From assembly GCF_023091745.1 (NCBI RefSeq), contig NW_026292661.1, forward strand, positions 1 to 64,000: a DNA stretch of 64,000 nucleotides, in the 5' to 3' direction. Both the position numbers and the translations under genes were made by a program. This document shows positions 36,801 to 49,530 of this stretch, piece by piece (within the stretch, counting starts at the first letter, position 1; every line of letters begins with the position of its first letter). Under the pieces are notes generated by a model. The model saw only the letters and a program-made list of their open reading frames with translations. It did no database searches and had not been told where the DNA came from. The DNA is from Budorcas taxicolor. Lineage: Eukaryota; Chordata; Mammalia; Artiodactyla; Bovidae.

Positions 36801-39400
36801 CGAGTGGAGACGGGTATGTCGGGGAACTTCTTGATTTGCACCAAGGGTGTGAAGGACCCTTTGGAAGTTCCAGAGGTGAGGTGTGATCAGCCTCGAGACG
36901 CCTCAGCCGAAATGGGCCTCATCTCGCCTGGAGGGGAGAACCTCCTGGATTTTCTCGAGTTGCGGCAGGTCTTCTCGAGTTACGACGGGGACCGCAGGGA
37001 CCCGCTCTCGTGGCCTCAGGAAAGGCCAGTCCCCATGCGAGTTGCTAGGGGACCTCTCGGGATTCCTCTCCCGTCCATGCCGGGGCCTCAGTCCTTGTGT
37101 GGAGTCGGGGCCGGAACCTGAGGATTCCTCTCCAGTGTTGCCATGGATCTTGGGGTGCTTCTGAGTCTCCCCAGGGGAATCAGGCCTCGTCTCGAGTGGG
37201 GGCATGCACGTGCGCTTTCCTCCCGAGCTGCAGCAGTAGTGTCACGCTTCCTGTCACGTGGATCAAGGGATCTGTGGCTTTCCCTCGAGGCTGTCCCTCG
37301 AGGCTTTCCCACGTGGCTTTCCCACAGGGCTGTGCCACGTGCCACCTTGGTGTGAGTCGATCCTCGGCGTGAAAGACGAGCCGGTGAAGGGAAAAGAGGT
37401 TCCTGTGGAATGGACTGAGACATCTGTGGGACTCTTGGATGGTGGCACGACCCTGGAGTTCCTCTCGCCGTTCCTGTTGAGAGGGCCTCCTCTTGAGATG
37501 CGACGGGAACGCCGGGAACTCTTTCCCGACGAAGCAGGGAAAGGATCCCTCATTTCGAGCTACGAGGCGGAAACGGGGCTCCTCTGGATGTGGGCGGGAC
37601 CCTCGTGATTCCTGTCGAGTGGAGACGGCTAGGTCGGGGAACTTCTTGATTTGCACCAAGGGTGTGAAGGACCCTTTGGAAGTTCCAGAGGTGAGGTGTG
37701 ATCAGCCTCGAGACGCCTCAGCGGAAATGGGCCTCATCTCGCCTGGAGGGGAGAACCTCCTGGATTTTCTCGAGTTGCGGCAGGTCTTCTCGAGTTACGA
37801 CGGGGACCGCAGGGACCCGCTCTGGTGGCCTCAGGAAAGGCCAGTCCCCATGCGAGTTGCTAGGGGACCTCTCGGGATTCCTCTCCCGTCCATGCCGGGG
37901 CCTCAGTCCTTGTGTGGAGTCGGGGCCGGAACCTGAGGATTCCTCTCCAGTGTTGCCATGGATCTTGGGGTGCTTCTGAGTCTCCCCAGGGGAGTCAGGC
38001 CTCGTCTCGAGTGGGGGCATGCACGTGCGCTTTCCTCCCGAGCTGCAGCAGTAGTGTCACGCTTCCTGTCACGTGGATCAAGGGATCTGTGGCTTTCCCT
38101 CGAGGCTGTCCCTCGAGGCTTTCCCACGAGGCTTTCCCACAGGGCTGTGCCACGTGCCACCTTGGTGTGAGTCGATCCTCGGCGTGAAAGACGAGCCCGT
38201 GAAGGGAAAAGAGGTTCCTCTGGAATGGACTGAGACATCTGGGGGACTCTTGGAATGGTGGCACGACCCTGGAGTTCCTCTCGCAGTTCCTGTAGAGAGG
38301 GCCTCCTCTTGAGATGTGACGGGAACGCCGGGAACTCTTTCCCGACGAAGCAGGGAAAGGATCCCTCATCTCGAGCTACGAGGCGGAAACGGGGCTCCAC
38401 TGGATGTGGGCGGGACTCTCGTGATTCCTCTCGAATGGAGACGGGTATGTCGGGGAACTTCTTGATTTGCACCAAGGGTGTGAAGGACCCTTTCGAAGTT
38501 CCAGAGGTGAGGTGTGATCAGCCTGGAGACGCCTCAGCGGAAATGGGCCTCATCTCGCCTGGAGGGGAGAACCTCCTGGATTTTCTCGAGTTGCGGCAGG
38601 TCTTCTCGAGTTACGACGGGGACCTCAGGGACCCGCTCTGGTGGCCTCAGGAAAGGCCAGTCCCCATGCGAGTTGCTAGGGGACCTCTCGGGATTCCTCT
38701 CCCGTCCATGCCGGGGCCTCAGTCCTTGTGTGGAGTCGGGGCCGGAACCTGAGGATTCCTCTCCAGTGTTGCCATGGATCTTGGGGTGCTTCTGAGTCTC
38801 CCCAGGGGAATCACGCCTCGTCTCGAGTGGGGGCATGCACGTGCGCTTTCCTCCCGAGCTGCAGCACTAGTGTCACGCTTCCTGTCACGTGGATCAAGGG
38901 ATCTGTGGCTTTCCCTCGAGGCTGTCCCTCGAGGCTTTCCCACGTGGCTTTCCCACAGGGCTGTGCCACGTGCCACCTTGGTGTGAGTCGATCCTCGGCG
39001 TGAAAGACGAGCCGGTGAAGGGAAAAGAGGTTCCTGTGGAATGGACTGAGACATCTGTGGGACTCTTGGATGGTGGCACGACCCTGGAGTTCCTCTCGCC
39101 GTTCCTGTTGAGAGGGCCTCCTCTTGAGATGCGACGGGAACGCCGGGAACTCTTTCCCGACGAAGCAGGGAAAGGATCCCTCATCTCGAGCTACGAGGCG
39201 GAAACGGGGCTCCTCTGGATGTGGGCGGGACCCTCGTGATTCCTCTCGAGTGGAGACGGCTAGGTCGGGGAACTTCTTGATTTGCACCAAGGGTGTGAAG
39301 GACCCTTTGGAAGTTCCAGAGGTGAGGTGTGATCAGCCTCGAGACGCCTCAGCGGAAATGGGCCTCATCTCGCCTGGAGGGGAGAACCTCCTGGATTTTC
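36801..39400 (+). repeat. Partial third copy of the 28.5-36.8 kb units, spaced by four monomers
   Basis: Sequence from about 36880 to 39270 repeats the order of variants seen at about 33620 to 36010, now with a shift of 3261 bp (four units less three bases). Shared markers are CAGCCGAAATGG, GACCGCAGGG, CCCACGTGGC, CTTGGATGGTGG, GAGCCCGTGAAGG, CTGTAGAGAGG, CTCCACTGG and the GGGGAATCA form. Private changes include CTCTCGTGGCC (37012), ATTCCTGTCGAG (37609), CGCAGTTCC (38283), GATGTGACG (38314) and AATCACGCC (38810). Relative to the preceding five-unit period, one unit is missing. Confidence 0.85.
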
Positions 39401-42400
39401 TCGAGTTGCGGCAGGTCTTCTCGAGTTACGACGGGGACCTCAGGGACCCGCTCTGGTGGCCTCAGGAAAGGCCAGTCCCCATGCGAGTTGCTAGGGGACC
39501 TCTCGGGATTCCTCTCCCATCCATGCCGGGGCCTCAGTCCTTGTGTGGAGTCGGGGCCGGAACCTGAGGATTCCTCTCCAGTGTTGCCATGGATCTTGGG
39601 GTGCTTCTGAGTCTCCCCAGGGGAGTCAGGCCTCGTCTCGAGTGGGGGCATGAACGTGCGCTTTCCTCCCGAGCTGCAGCAGTAGTGTCACGCTTCCTGT
39701 CACGTGGATCAAGGGATCTGTGGCTTTCCCTCGAGGCTGTCCCTCGAGGCTTTCCCACGAGGCTTTCCCCAGGGCTGTGCCACGTGCCACCTTGGTGTGA
39801 GTCGATCCTCGGCGTGAAAGACGAGCCGGTGAAGGGAAAAGAGGTTCCTCTGGAATGGACTGAGACATCTGGGGGACTCTTGGAATGGTGGCACGACCCT
39901 GGAGTTCCTCTCGCCGTTCCTGTTGAGAGGGCCTCCTCTTGAGATGCGACGGGAACGCCGGGAACTCTTTCCCGACGAAGCAGGGAAAGGATCCCTCACC
40001 TCGAGCTACGAGGCGGAAACGGGGCTCCTCTGGATGTGGGCGGGACCCTCGTGATTCCTGTCGAGTGGAGACGGCTAGGTCGGGGAACTTCTTGATTTGC
40101 ACCAAGGGTGTGAAGGACCCTTGGGAAGTTCCAGAGGTGAGGTGTGATCAGCCTCGAGACGCCTCAGTGGAAATGGGCCTCATCTCGCCTGGAGGGGAGA
40201 ACCTCCTGGATTTTCTCGAGTTGCGGCAGGTCTTCTCGAGTTACGACGGGGACCTCAGGGACCCGCTCTGGTGGCCTCAGGAAAGGCCAGCCCCATGCGA
40301 GTTGCTAGGGGACCTCTCGGGATTCCTCTCCCGTCCATGCCGGGGCCTCAGTCCTTGTGTGGAGTCGGGGCCGGAACCTGAGGATTCCTCTCCAGTGTTG
40401 CCATGGATCTTGGGATGCTTCTGAGTCTCCCCAGGGGAGTCAGGCCTCGTCTCGAGTGGGGGCATGCACGTGCGCTTTCCTCCCGAGCTGCAGCAGTAGT
40501 GTCACGCTTCCTGTCACGTGGATCAAGGGATCTGTGGCTTTCCCTCGAGGCTGTCCCTCGAGGCTTTCCCACAAGGCTTTCCCACAGGGCTGTGCCACGT
40601 GCCACCTTGGTGTGAGTCGATCCTCGGCGTGAAAGACGAGCCGGTGAAGGGAAAAGAGGTTCCTCTGGAATGGACTGAGACATCTGGGGGACTCTTGGAA
40701 TGGTGGCACGACCCTGGAGTTCCTCTCGCCGTTCCAGTTGAGAGGGCCTCCTCTTGAGATGCGACGGGAACGCCGGGAACTCTTTCCCGACGAAGCAGAG
40801 AAAGGACCCCTCAGCTCGAGCTACGAGGCGGAAACGGGGCTCCTCTGGATGTGGGCGGGACCCTCGTGATTCCTCTCGAGTGGAGACGGGTATGTCGGGG
40901 AACTTCTTGATTTGCACCAAGGGTGTGAAGGACCCTTTGGAAGTTCCAGAGGTGAGGTGTGATCAGCCTCGAGACGCCTCAGCCGAAATGGGCCTCATCT
41001 CGCCTGGAGGGGAGAACCTCCTGGATTTTCTCGAGTTGCGGTAGGTCTTCTCGAGTTACGACGGGGACCTCAGGGACCCGCTCTGGTGGCCTCAGGAAAG
41101 GCCAGTCCCCATGCGAGTTGCTAGGGGACCTGTCGGGATTCCTCTCCCGTCCATTCCGGGGCCGCAGTCCTTGTGTGGAGTTGGGGCCGGAACCTGAGGA
41201 TTCCTCTCCAGTGTTGCCATGGATCTTGGGGTGCTTCTGAGTCTCCCCAGGGGAGTCAGGCCTCGTCTCGAGTGGGGGCATGCACGTGCGCTTTCCTCCC
41301 GAGCTGCAGCAGTCGTGTCACGCTTCCTGTCACGTGGATCAAGGGATCTGTGGCTTTCCCTCGAGGCTGTCCCTCGAGGCTTTCCCACGAGGCTTTCCCA
41401 CAGGGCTGTGCCACGTGCCACCTTGGTGTGAGTCGATCCTCGGCGTGAAAGACGAGCCGGTGAAGGGAAAAGAGGTTCCTCTGGAATGGACTGAGACATC
41501 TGGGGGACTCTTGGAATGGTGGCACGACCCTGGAGTTCCTCTCGCCGTTCCTGTTGAGAGGGCCTCCTCTTGAGATGCGACGGGAAGGCCGGGAACTCTT
41601 TCCCGACGAAGCAGGGAAAGGATCCCTCATCTCGAGCTACGAGGCGGAAACGGGGCTCCTCTGGATGTGGGCGGGACCCTCGTGATTCCTCTCGAGTGGA
41701 GACGGCTATGTCGGGGAACTTCTTGATTTGCACCAAGGGTGTGAAGGAGCCTTTGGAAGTTCCAGAGGTGAGGTGTGATCAGCCTCGAGACGCCTCAGCG
41801 GAAATGGGCCTCATCTCGCCTGGAGGGGAGAACCTCCTGGATTTTCTCGAGTTGCGGCACGTCTTCTCTAGTTACGCCGGGGACCTCAGGGACCCGCTCT
41901 GGTGGCCTCAGGAAAGGCCAGTCCCCATGCGAGTTGCTAGGGGACCTCTCGGGATTCCTCTCCCGTCCATGCCGGGGCCTCAGTCCTTGTGTGGAGTCGG
42001 GACTGGAACCTGAGGATTCCTCTCCAGTGTTGCCTTGGATCTTGGGGTGCTTCTGAGTCTCCCCAGGGGAGTCAGGCCTCGTCTCGAGTGGGGGCATGCA
42101 CGTGCGCTTTCCTCCCGAGCTGCAGCAGTAGTGTCACGCTTCCTGTCACGTGGATCAAGGGATCTGTGGCTTTCCCTCGAGGCTGTCCCTCGAGGCTTTC
42201 CCACGAGGCTTTCCCACAGGGCTGTGCCACGTGCCACCTTGGTGTGAGTCGATCCTCGGCGTGAAAGACGAGCCGGTGAAGGGAAAAGAGGTTCCTCTGG
42301 AATGGACTGAGACATCTGGGGGACTCTTGGAATGGTGGCACGACCCTGGAGTTCCTCTCGCCGTTCCTGTTGAGAGGGCCTCCTCTTGAGATGCGACGGG

Positions 42401-43380
42401 AACGCCGGGAACTCTTTCCCGACGAAGCAGGGAAAGGATCCCTCATCTCGAGCTACGAGGCGGAAACGGGGCTCCTCTGGATGTGGGCGGGACCCTCGTG
42501 ATTCCTCTCGAGTGGAGACGGCTAGGTCGGGCAACTTCTTGATTTGCACCAAAGGTGTGAAGGACCCTTTCGAAGTTCCAGAGGTGAGGTGTGATCAGCC
42601 TCGAGACGCCTCAGCGGAAATGGGCCTCATCTCGCCTGGAGGGGAGAACCTCCTGGATTTTCTCCAGTTGCGGCAGGTCTTCTCGAGTTACGACGGGGAC
42701 CTCAGGGACCCGCTCTGCTGGCCTCAGGAAAGGCCAGTCCCCATGCGAGTTGCTAGGGGACCTCTCGGGATTCCTCTCCCGTCCATGCCGGGGCCTCAGT
42801 CCTTGTGTGGAGTCGGGGCCGGAACCTGAGGATTCCTCTCCAGTGTTGCCATGGATCTTGGGGTGCTTCTGAGTCTCCCCAGGGGAGTCAGGCCTCGTCT
42901 CGAGTGGGGGCATGCACGTGCGCTTTCCTCCCGAGCTGCAGCAGTAGTGTCACGCTTCCTGTCACGTGGATCAAGGGATCTGTGGCTTTCCCTCGAGGCT
43001 GTCCCTCGAGGCTTTCCCACGAGGCTTTCCCACAGGGCTGTGCCACGTGCCACCTTGGTGTGAGTCGATCCTCGGCGTGAAAGACGAGCCGGTGAAGGGA
43101 AAAGAGGTTCCTCTGGAATGGACTGAGACATCTGGGGGACTCTTGGAATGGTGGCACGACCCTGGAGTTCCTCTCGCCGTTCCTGTTGAGAGGGCCTCCT
43201 CTTGAGATGCGACGGGAACGCCGGGAACTCTTTCCCGACGAAGCAGGGAAAGGATCCCTCATCTCGAGCTACGAGGCGGAAACGGGGCTCCTCTGGATGT
43301 GGGCGGGACCCTCGTGATTCCTCTCGAGTGGAGACGGGTATGTCGGGGAACTTCTTGATTTGCACCAAGGGTGTGAAGGA
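39401..43380 (+). repeat. Loosely ordered satellite monomers
   Basis: Units here share fewer paired variants, so I assign no higher-order period. Notable changes are CTTTCCCCAGGGC near 39767 (one base short), the 814-bp unit 39589-40402, CCTTGGGAAG near 40122, AGCAGAGAAAGGACCCC near 40796, a TAG in place of CGG-CAG at GTTGCGGTAGG (41037) and GCAGTCGTG (41312). The pair GGGACTGG with CCTTGGATC (about 41999-42038) foreshadows the form seen again near 43630 and 46895. Confidence 0.75.
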
Positions 43381-46300
43381 GCCTTTGGAAGTTCCAGAGG
43401 TGACGTGTGATCAGCCTCGAGACGCCTCAGCGGAAATGGGCCTCATCTCGCCTGGAGGGGAGAACCTCCTGGATTTTCTCGAGTTGCTGCAGGTCTTCTC
43501 GAGTTACGACGGGGACCTCAGGGACCCGCTCTGGTGGCCTCAGGAAAGGCCAGACCCCATGCGAGTTGCTAGGGGACCTCTCGGGATTCCTCTCCCGTCC
43601 ATGCCGGGGCCTCAGTCCTTGTGTGGAGTCGGGAGTGGAACCTGAGGATTCCTCTCCAGCGTTGCCTTGGATCTTGGGGTGCTTCTGAGTCTCCCCAGGG
43701 GAGTCAGGCCTCGTCTCGAGTGGGGGCATGCACGTGCGCTTTCCTCCCGAGCTGCAGCAGTAGTGTCACGCTTCCTGTCACGTGGATCAAGGGATCTGTG
43801 GCTTTCCCTCGAGGCTGTCCCTCGAGGCTTTCCCACGAGGCTTTCCCACAGGGCTGTGCCACGTGCCACCTTGGAGTGAGTCGATCCTCGGCGTGAAAGA
43901 CGAGCCGGTGAAGGGAAAAGAGGTTCCTCTGGAATGGACTGAGACATCTGGGGGACTCTTGGAATGGTGGCACGACCCTGGAGTTCCTCTCGCCGTTCCT
44001 GTTGAGAGGGCCTCCTCTTGAGATGTGACGGGAACGCCGGGAACTCTTTCCCGATGAAGCAGGGAAAGGATCCCTCATCTCGAGCTACGAGGCGGAAACG
44101 GGGCTCCTCTGGATGTGGGCGGGACCCTCGTGATTCCTCTCGAGTGGAGACGGCTAGGTCGGGCAACTTCTTGATTTGCACCAAGGGTGTGAAGGACCCT
44201 TTCGAAGTTCCAGAGGTGAGGTGTGATCAGCCTCGAGACGCCTCAGCGGAAATGGGCCTCATCTCGCCTGAAGGGGAGAACCTCCTGGATTTTCTCGAGT
44301 TGCGGCAGGTCTTCTCGAGTTACGACGGGGACCTCAGGGACCCGCTCTGGTGGCCTCAGGAAAGGCCAGTCCCCATGCGAGTTGCTAGGGGACCTCTCGG
44401 GATTCCTCTCCCGTCCATGCCGGGGCCTCAGTCCTTGTGTGGAGTCGGGGCCGGAACCTGAGGATTCCTCTCCAGTGTTGCCATGGATCTTGGGGTGCTT
44501 CTGAGTCTCCCCAGGGGAGTCAGGCCTCGTCTCGAGTGGGGGCATGCACGTGCGCTTTCCTCCCGAGCTGCAGCAGTAGTGTCACGCTTCCTGTCACGTG
44601 GATCAAGGGATCTGTGGCTTTCCCTCGAGGCTGTCCCTCGAGGCTTTCCCACGAGGCTTTCCCACAGGGCTGTGCCACGTGCCACCTTGGTGTGAGTCGA
44701 TCCTCGGCGTGAAAGTCGAGCTGGTGAAGGGAAAAGAGGTTCCTCTGGAATGGACTGAGACATCTGGGGGACTCTTGGAATGGTGGCACGACCCTGGAGT
44801 TCCTCTCACCGTTCCTGTTGAGAGGGCCTCCTCTTGAGATGCGACGGGAACGCCGGGAACTCTTTCCCGACGAAGCAGGGAAAGGATCCCTCATCTCGAG
44901 CTACGAGGCGGAAACGGGGCTCCTCTGGATGTGGGCGGGACCCTCGTGATTCCTCTCGAGTCGAGACGGCTAGGTCGGGGAACTTCTTGATTTGCACCAA
45001 GGGTGTGAAGGACCCTTTCGAAGTTCCAGAGGTGAGGTGTGATCAGCCTCGAGACGCCTCAGCGGAAATGGGCCTCATCTCGCCTGGAGGGGAGAACCTC
45101 CTGGATTTTCTCCAGTTGCGGCAGGTCTTCTCGAGTTACGACGGGGACCTCAGGGACCCGCTCTGCTGGCCTCAGGAAAGGCCAGTCCCCATGCGAGTTG
45201 CTAGGGGACCTCTCGGGATTCCTCTCCCGTCCATGCCGGGGCCTCAGTCCTTGTGTGGAGTCGGGGCCGGAACCTGAGGATTCCTCTCCAGTGTTGCCAT
45301 GGATCTTGGGGTGCTTCTGAGTCTCCCCAGGGGAGTCAGGCCTCGTCTCGAGTGGGGGCATGCACGTGCGCTTTCTTCCCGAGCTGCAGCATTAGTGTCA
45401 CGCTTCCTGTCACGTGGATCAAGGGATCTGTGGCTTTCCCTCGAGGCTGTCCCTCGAGGCTTTCGCACGAGGCTTTCCCACAGGGCTGTGCCACGTGCCA
45501 CCTTGGTGTGAGTCGATCCTCGGCGTGAAAGACGAGCCGGTGAAGGGAAAAGAGGTTCCTCTGGAATGGACTGAGATATCTGGGGGACTCTTGGAATGGT
45601 GGCACGACCCTGGAGTTCCTCTCGCCGTTCCTGTTGAGAGGGCCTCCTCTTGAGATGCGACGGGAACGCCGGGAACTCTTTCCCGACGAAGCAGGGAAAG
45701 GATCCCTCATCTCGAGCTACGAGGCGGAAACGGGGCTCCTCTGGATGTGGGCGGGACCCTCGTGATTCCTCTCGAGTCGAGACGGCTAGGTCGGGGAACT
45801 TCTTGATTTGCACCAAGGGTGTGAAGGACCCTTTCGAAGTTCCAGAGGTGAGGTGTGATCAGCCTCGAGACGCCTCAGCGGAAATGGGCCTCATCTCGCC
45901 TGGAGGGGAGAACCTCCTGGATTTTCTCGAGTTGGGGCAGGTCTTCTCGAGTTACGACGGGGACCTCAGGGACCCGCTCTGGTGGCCTCAGGAAAGGCCA
46001 GTCCCCATGTGAGTTGCTAGGGGACCTGTCGGGATTCCTCTCCCGTCCATGCCGGGGCCTCAGTCCTTGTGTGGAGTCGGGGCCGGAACCTGAGGATTCC
46101 TCTCCAGTGTTGCCATGGATCTTGGGGTGCTTCTGAGTCTCCCCAGGGGAGTCAGGCCTCGTCTCGAGTGGGGGCATGCACGTGCGCTTTCCTCCCGAGC
46201 TGCAGCAGTAGTGTCACGCTTCCTGTCACGTGGATCAAGGGATCTGTGGCTTTCCCTCGAGGCTGTCCTTCGAGGCTTTCCCACGAGGCTTTCCCACAGG

Positions 46301-49300
46301 GCTGTGCCACGTGCCACCTTGGTGTGAGTCGATCCTCGGCGTGAAAGACGAGCCGGTGAAGGGAAAAGTGGTTCCTCTGGAATGGACTGAGACATCTGGG
46401 GGACTCTTGGAATGGTGGCACGACCCTGGAGTTCCTCTCACCGTTCCTGTTGAGAGGGCCTCCTCTTGAGATGCGACGGGAACGCCGGGAACTCTTTCCC
46501 GACGAAGCAGGGAAAGGATCCCTCATCTCGAGCTACGAGGCGGAAACGGGGCTCCTCTGGATGTGGGCGGGACCCTCGTGATTCCTCTCGAGTGGAGACG
46601 GCTATGTCGGGGAACTTCTTGATTTGCACCAAGGGTGTGAAGGAGCCTTTGGAAGTTCCAGAGGTGAGGTGTGATCAGCCTCGAGACGCCTCAGCGGAAA
46701 TGGGCCTCATCTCGCCTGGAGGGGAGAACGTCCTGGATTTTCTCGAGTTGCGGCAGGTCTTCTCGAGTTACGACGGGGACCTCAGGGACCCGCTCTGGTG
46801 GCCTCAGGAAAGGCCAGTCCCCATGCGAGTTGCTAGGGGACCTCTCGGGATTCCTCTCCCGTCCATGCCGGGGCCTCAGTCCTTGTGTGGAGTCGGGAGT
46901 GGAACCTGAGGATTCCTCTCCAGCGTTGCCTTGGATCTTAGGGTGCTTCTGAGTCTCCCCAGGGGAGTCAGGCCTCGTCTCGAGTGGGGGCATGCACGTG
47001 CAATTTCCTCCCGAGCTGCAGCAGTAGTGTCACGCTTCCTGTCACGTGGATCAAGGGATCTGTGGCTTTCCCTCGAGGCTGTCCCTCGAGGCTTTCCCAC
47101 GAGGCTTTCCCACAGGGCTGTGCCACGTGCCACCTTGGAGTGAGTCGATCCTCGGCGTGAAAGACGAGCCGGTGAAGGGAAAAGAGGTTCCTCTGGAATG
47201 GACTGAGACATCTGGGGGACTCTTGGAATGGTGGCACGACCCTGGAGTTCCTCTCGCCGTTCCTGTTGAGAGGGCCTCCTCTTGAGATGTGACGGGAACG
47301 CCGGGAACTCTTTCCCGATGAAGCAGGGAAAGGATCCCTCATCTCGAGCTACGAGGCGGAAACGGGGCTCCTCTGGATGTGGGCGGGACCCTCGTGATTC
47401 CTCTCGAGTCGAGACGGCTAGGTCGGGCAACTTCTTGATTTGCACCAAGGGTGTGAAGGACCCTTTCGAAGTTCCAGAGGTGAGGTGTGATCAGCCTCGA
47501 GACGCCTCAGCGGAAATGGGCCTCATCTCGCCTGAAGGGGAGAACCTCCTGGATTTTCTCGAGTTGCGGCAGGTCTTCTCGAGTTACGACGGGGACCTCA
47601 GGGACCCGCTCTGGTGGCCTCAGGAAAGGCCAGTCCCCATGCGAGTTTCTAGGGGACCTCTCGGGATTCCTCTCCCGTCCATGCCGGGGCCTCAGTCCTT
47701 GTGTGGAGTCGGGGCCGGAACCTGAGGATTCCTCTCCAGTGTTGCCATGGATCTTGGGGTGCTTCTGAGTCTCCCCAGGGGAGTCAGGCCTCGTCTCGAG
47801 TGGGGGCATGCACGTGCGCTTTCCTCCCGAGCTGCAGCAGTAGTGTCACGCTTCCTGTCACGTGGATCAAGGGATCTGTGGCTTTCCCTCGAGGCTGTCC
47901 CTCGAGGCTTTCCCACGAGGCTTTCCCACAGGGCTGTGCCACGTGCCACCTTGGTGTGAGTCGATCCTCGGCGTGAAAGTCGAGCTGGTGAAGGGAAAAG
48001 AGGTTCCTCTGGAATGGACTGAGACATCTGGGGGACTCTTGGAATGGTGGCACGACCCTGGAGTTCCTCTCACCGTTCCTGTTGAGAGGGCCTCCTCTTG
48101 AGATGCGACGGGAACGCCGGGAACTCTTTCCCGACGAAGCAGGGAAAGGATCCCTCATCTCGAGCTACGAGGCGGAAACGGGGCTCCTCTGGATGTGGGC
48201 GGGACCCTCGTGATTCCTCTCGAGTCGAGACGGCTAGGTCGGGGAACTTCTTGATTTGCACCAAGGGTGTGAAGGACCCTTTCGAAGTTCCAGAGGTGAG
48301 GTGTGATCAGCCTCGAGACGCCTCAGCGGAAATGGGCCTCATCTCGCCTGGAGGGGAGAACCTCCTGGATTTTCTCGAGTTGCGGCAGGTCTTCTCGAGT
48401 TACGACGGGGACCTCAGGGACCCGGTCTGGTGGCCTCAGGAAAGGCCAGTCCCCATGCGAGTTGCTAGGGGACCTGTCGGGATTCCTCTCCCGTCCATGC
48501 CGGGGCCTCAGTCCTTGTGTGGAGTCGGGGCCGGAACCTGAGGATTCCTCTCCAGTGTTGCCATGGATCTTGGGGTGCTTCTGAGTCTCCCCAGGGGAGT
48601 CAGGCCTCGTCTCGAGTGGGGGCATGCACGTGCGCTTTCCTCCCGAGCTGCAGCATTAGTGTCACGCTTCCTGTCACGTGGATCAAGGGATCTGTGGCTT
48701 TCCCTCGAGGCTGTCCCTCGAGTCTTTCGCACGAGGCTTTCCCACAGGGCTGTGCCACGTGCCACCTTGGTGTGAGTCGATCCTCGGCGTGAAAGACGAG
48801 CCGGTGAAGGGAAAAGAGGTTCCTCTGGAATGGACTGAGATATCTGGGGGACTCTTGGAATGGTGGCACGACCCTGGAGTTCCTCTCGCCGTTCCTGTTG
48901 AGAGGGCCTCCTCTTGAGATGTGACGGGAACGCCGGGAACTCTTTCCCGACGAAGCAGGGAAAGGATCCCTCATCTCGAGCTACGAGGCGGAAACGGGGC
49001 TCCTCTGGATGTGGGCGGGACCCTCGTGATTCCTCTCGAGTCGAGACGGCTAGGTCGGGGAACTTCTTGATTTGCACCAAGGGTGTGAAGGACCCTTTGG
49101 AAGTTCCAGAGGTGAGGTGTGATCAGCCTCGAGACGCCTCAGCGGAAATGGGCCTCATCTCGCCTGGAGGGGAGAACCTCCTGGATTTTCTCGAGTTGGG
49201 GCAGGTCTTCTCGAGTTACGACGGGGACCTCAGGGACCCGCTCTGGTGGCCTCAGGAAAGGCCAGTCCCCATGTGAGTTGCTAGGGGACCTGTCGGGATT

Positions 49301-49530
49301 CCTCTCCCGTCCATGCCGGGGCCTCAGTCCTTGTGTGGAGTCGGGGCCGGAACCTGAGGATTCCTCTCCAGTGTTGCCATGGATCTTGGGGTGCTTCTGA
49401 GTCTCCCCAGGGGAGTCAGGCCTCGTCTCGAGTGGGGGCATGCACGTGCGCTTTCCTCCCGAGCTGCAGCAGTAGTGTCACGCTTCCTGTCACGTGGATC
49501 AAGGGATCTGTGGCTTTCCCTCGAGGCTGT
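43381..49530 (+). repeat. Four-monomer higher-order repeat (3264 bp), two copies
   Basis: About 43381-46260 and 46645-49530 correspond with a shift of 3264 bp. Paired variants include GGGAGTGGAACC with CAGCGTTGCCTTGG (43632 and 46896), CTTGGAGTGAG (43871 and 47135), CCCGATGAAGC (44051 and 47315), CCTGAAGGGG (44267 and 47531), GAAAGTCGAGCTGG (44713 and 47977), CAGCATTAGTG (45388 and 48652), CTTTCGCACG (45461 and 48725), GAGATATCTGG (45572 and 48836), GTTGGGGCAGG (45931 and 49195) and ATGTGAGTTGC. The copies differ at about a dozen places, for example CTCCAG versus CTCGAG near 45113 and CTGCTGG versus GTCTGG near 45165. So this duplication looks older than the others. Confidence 0.85.
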
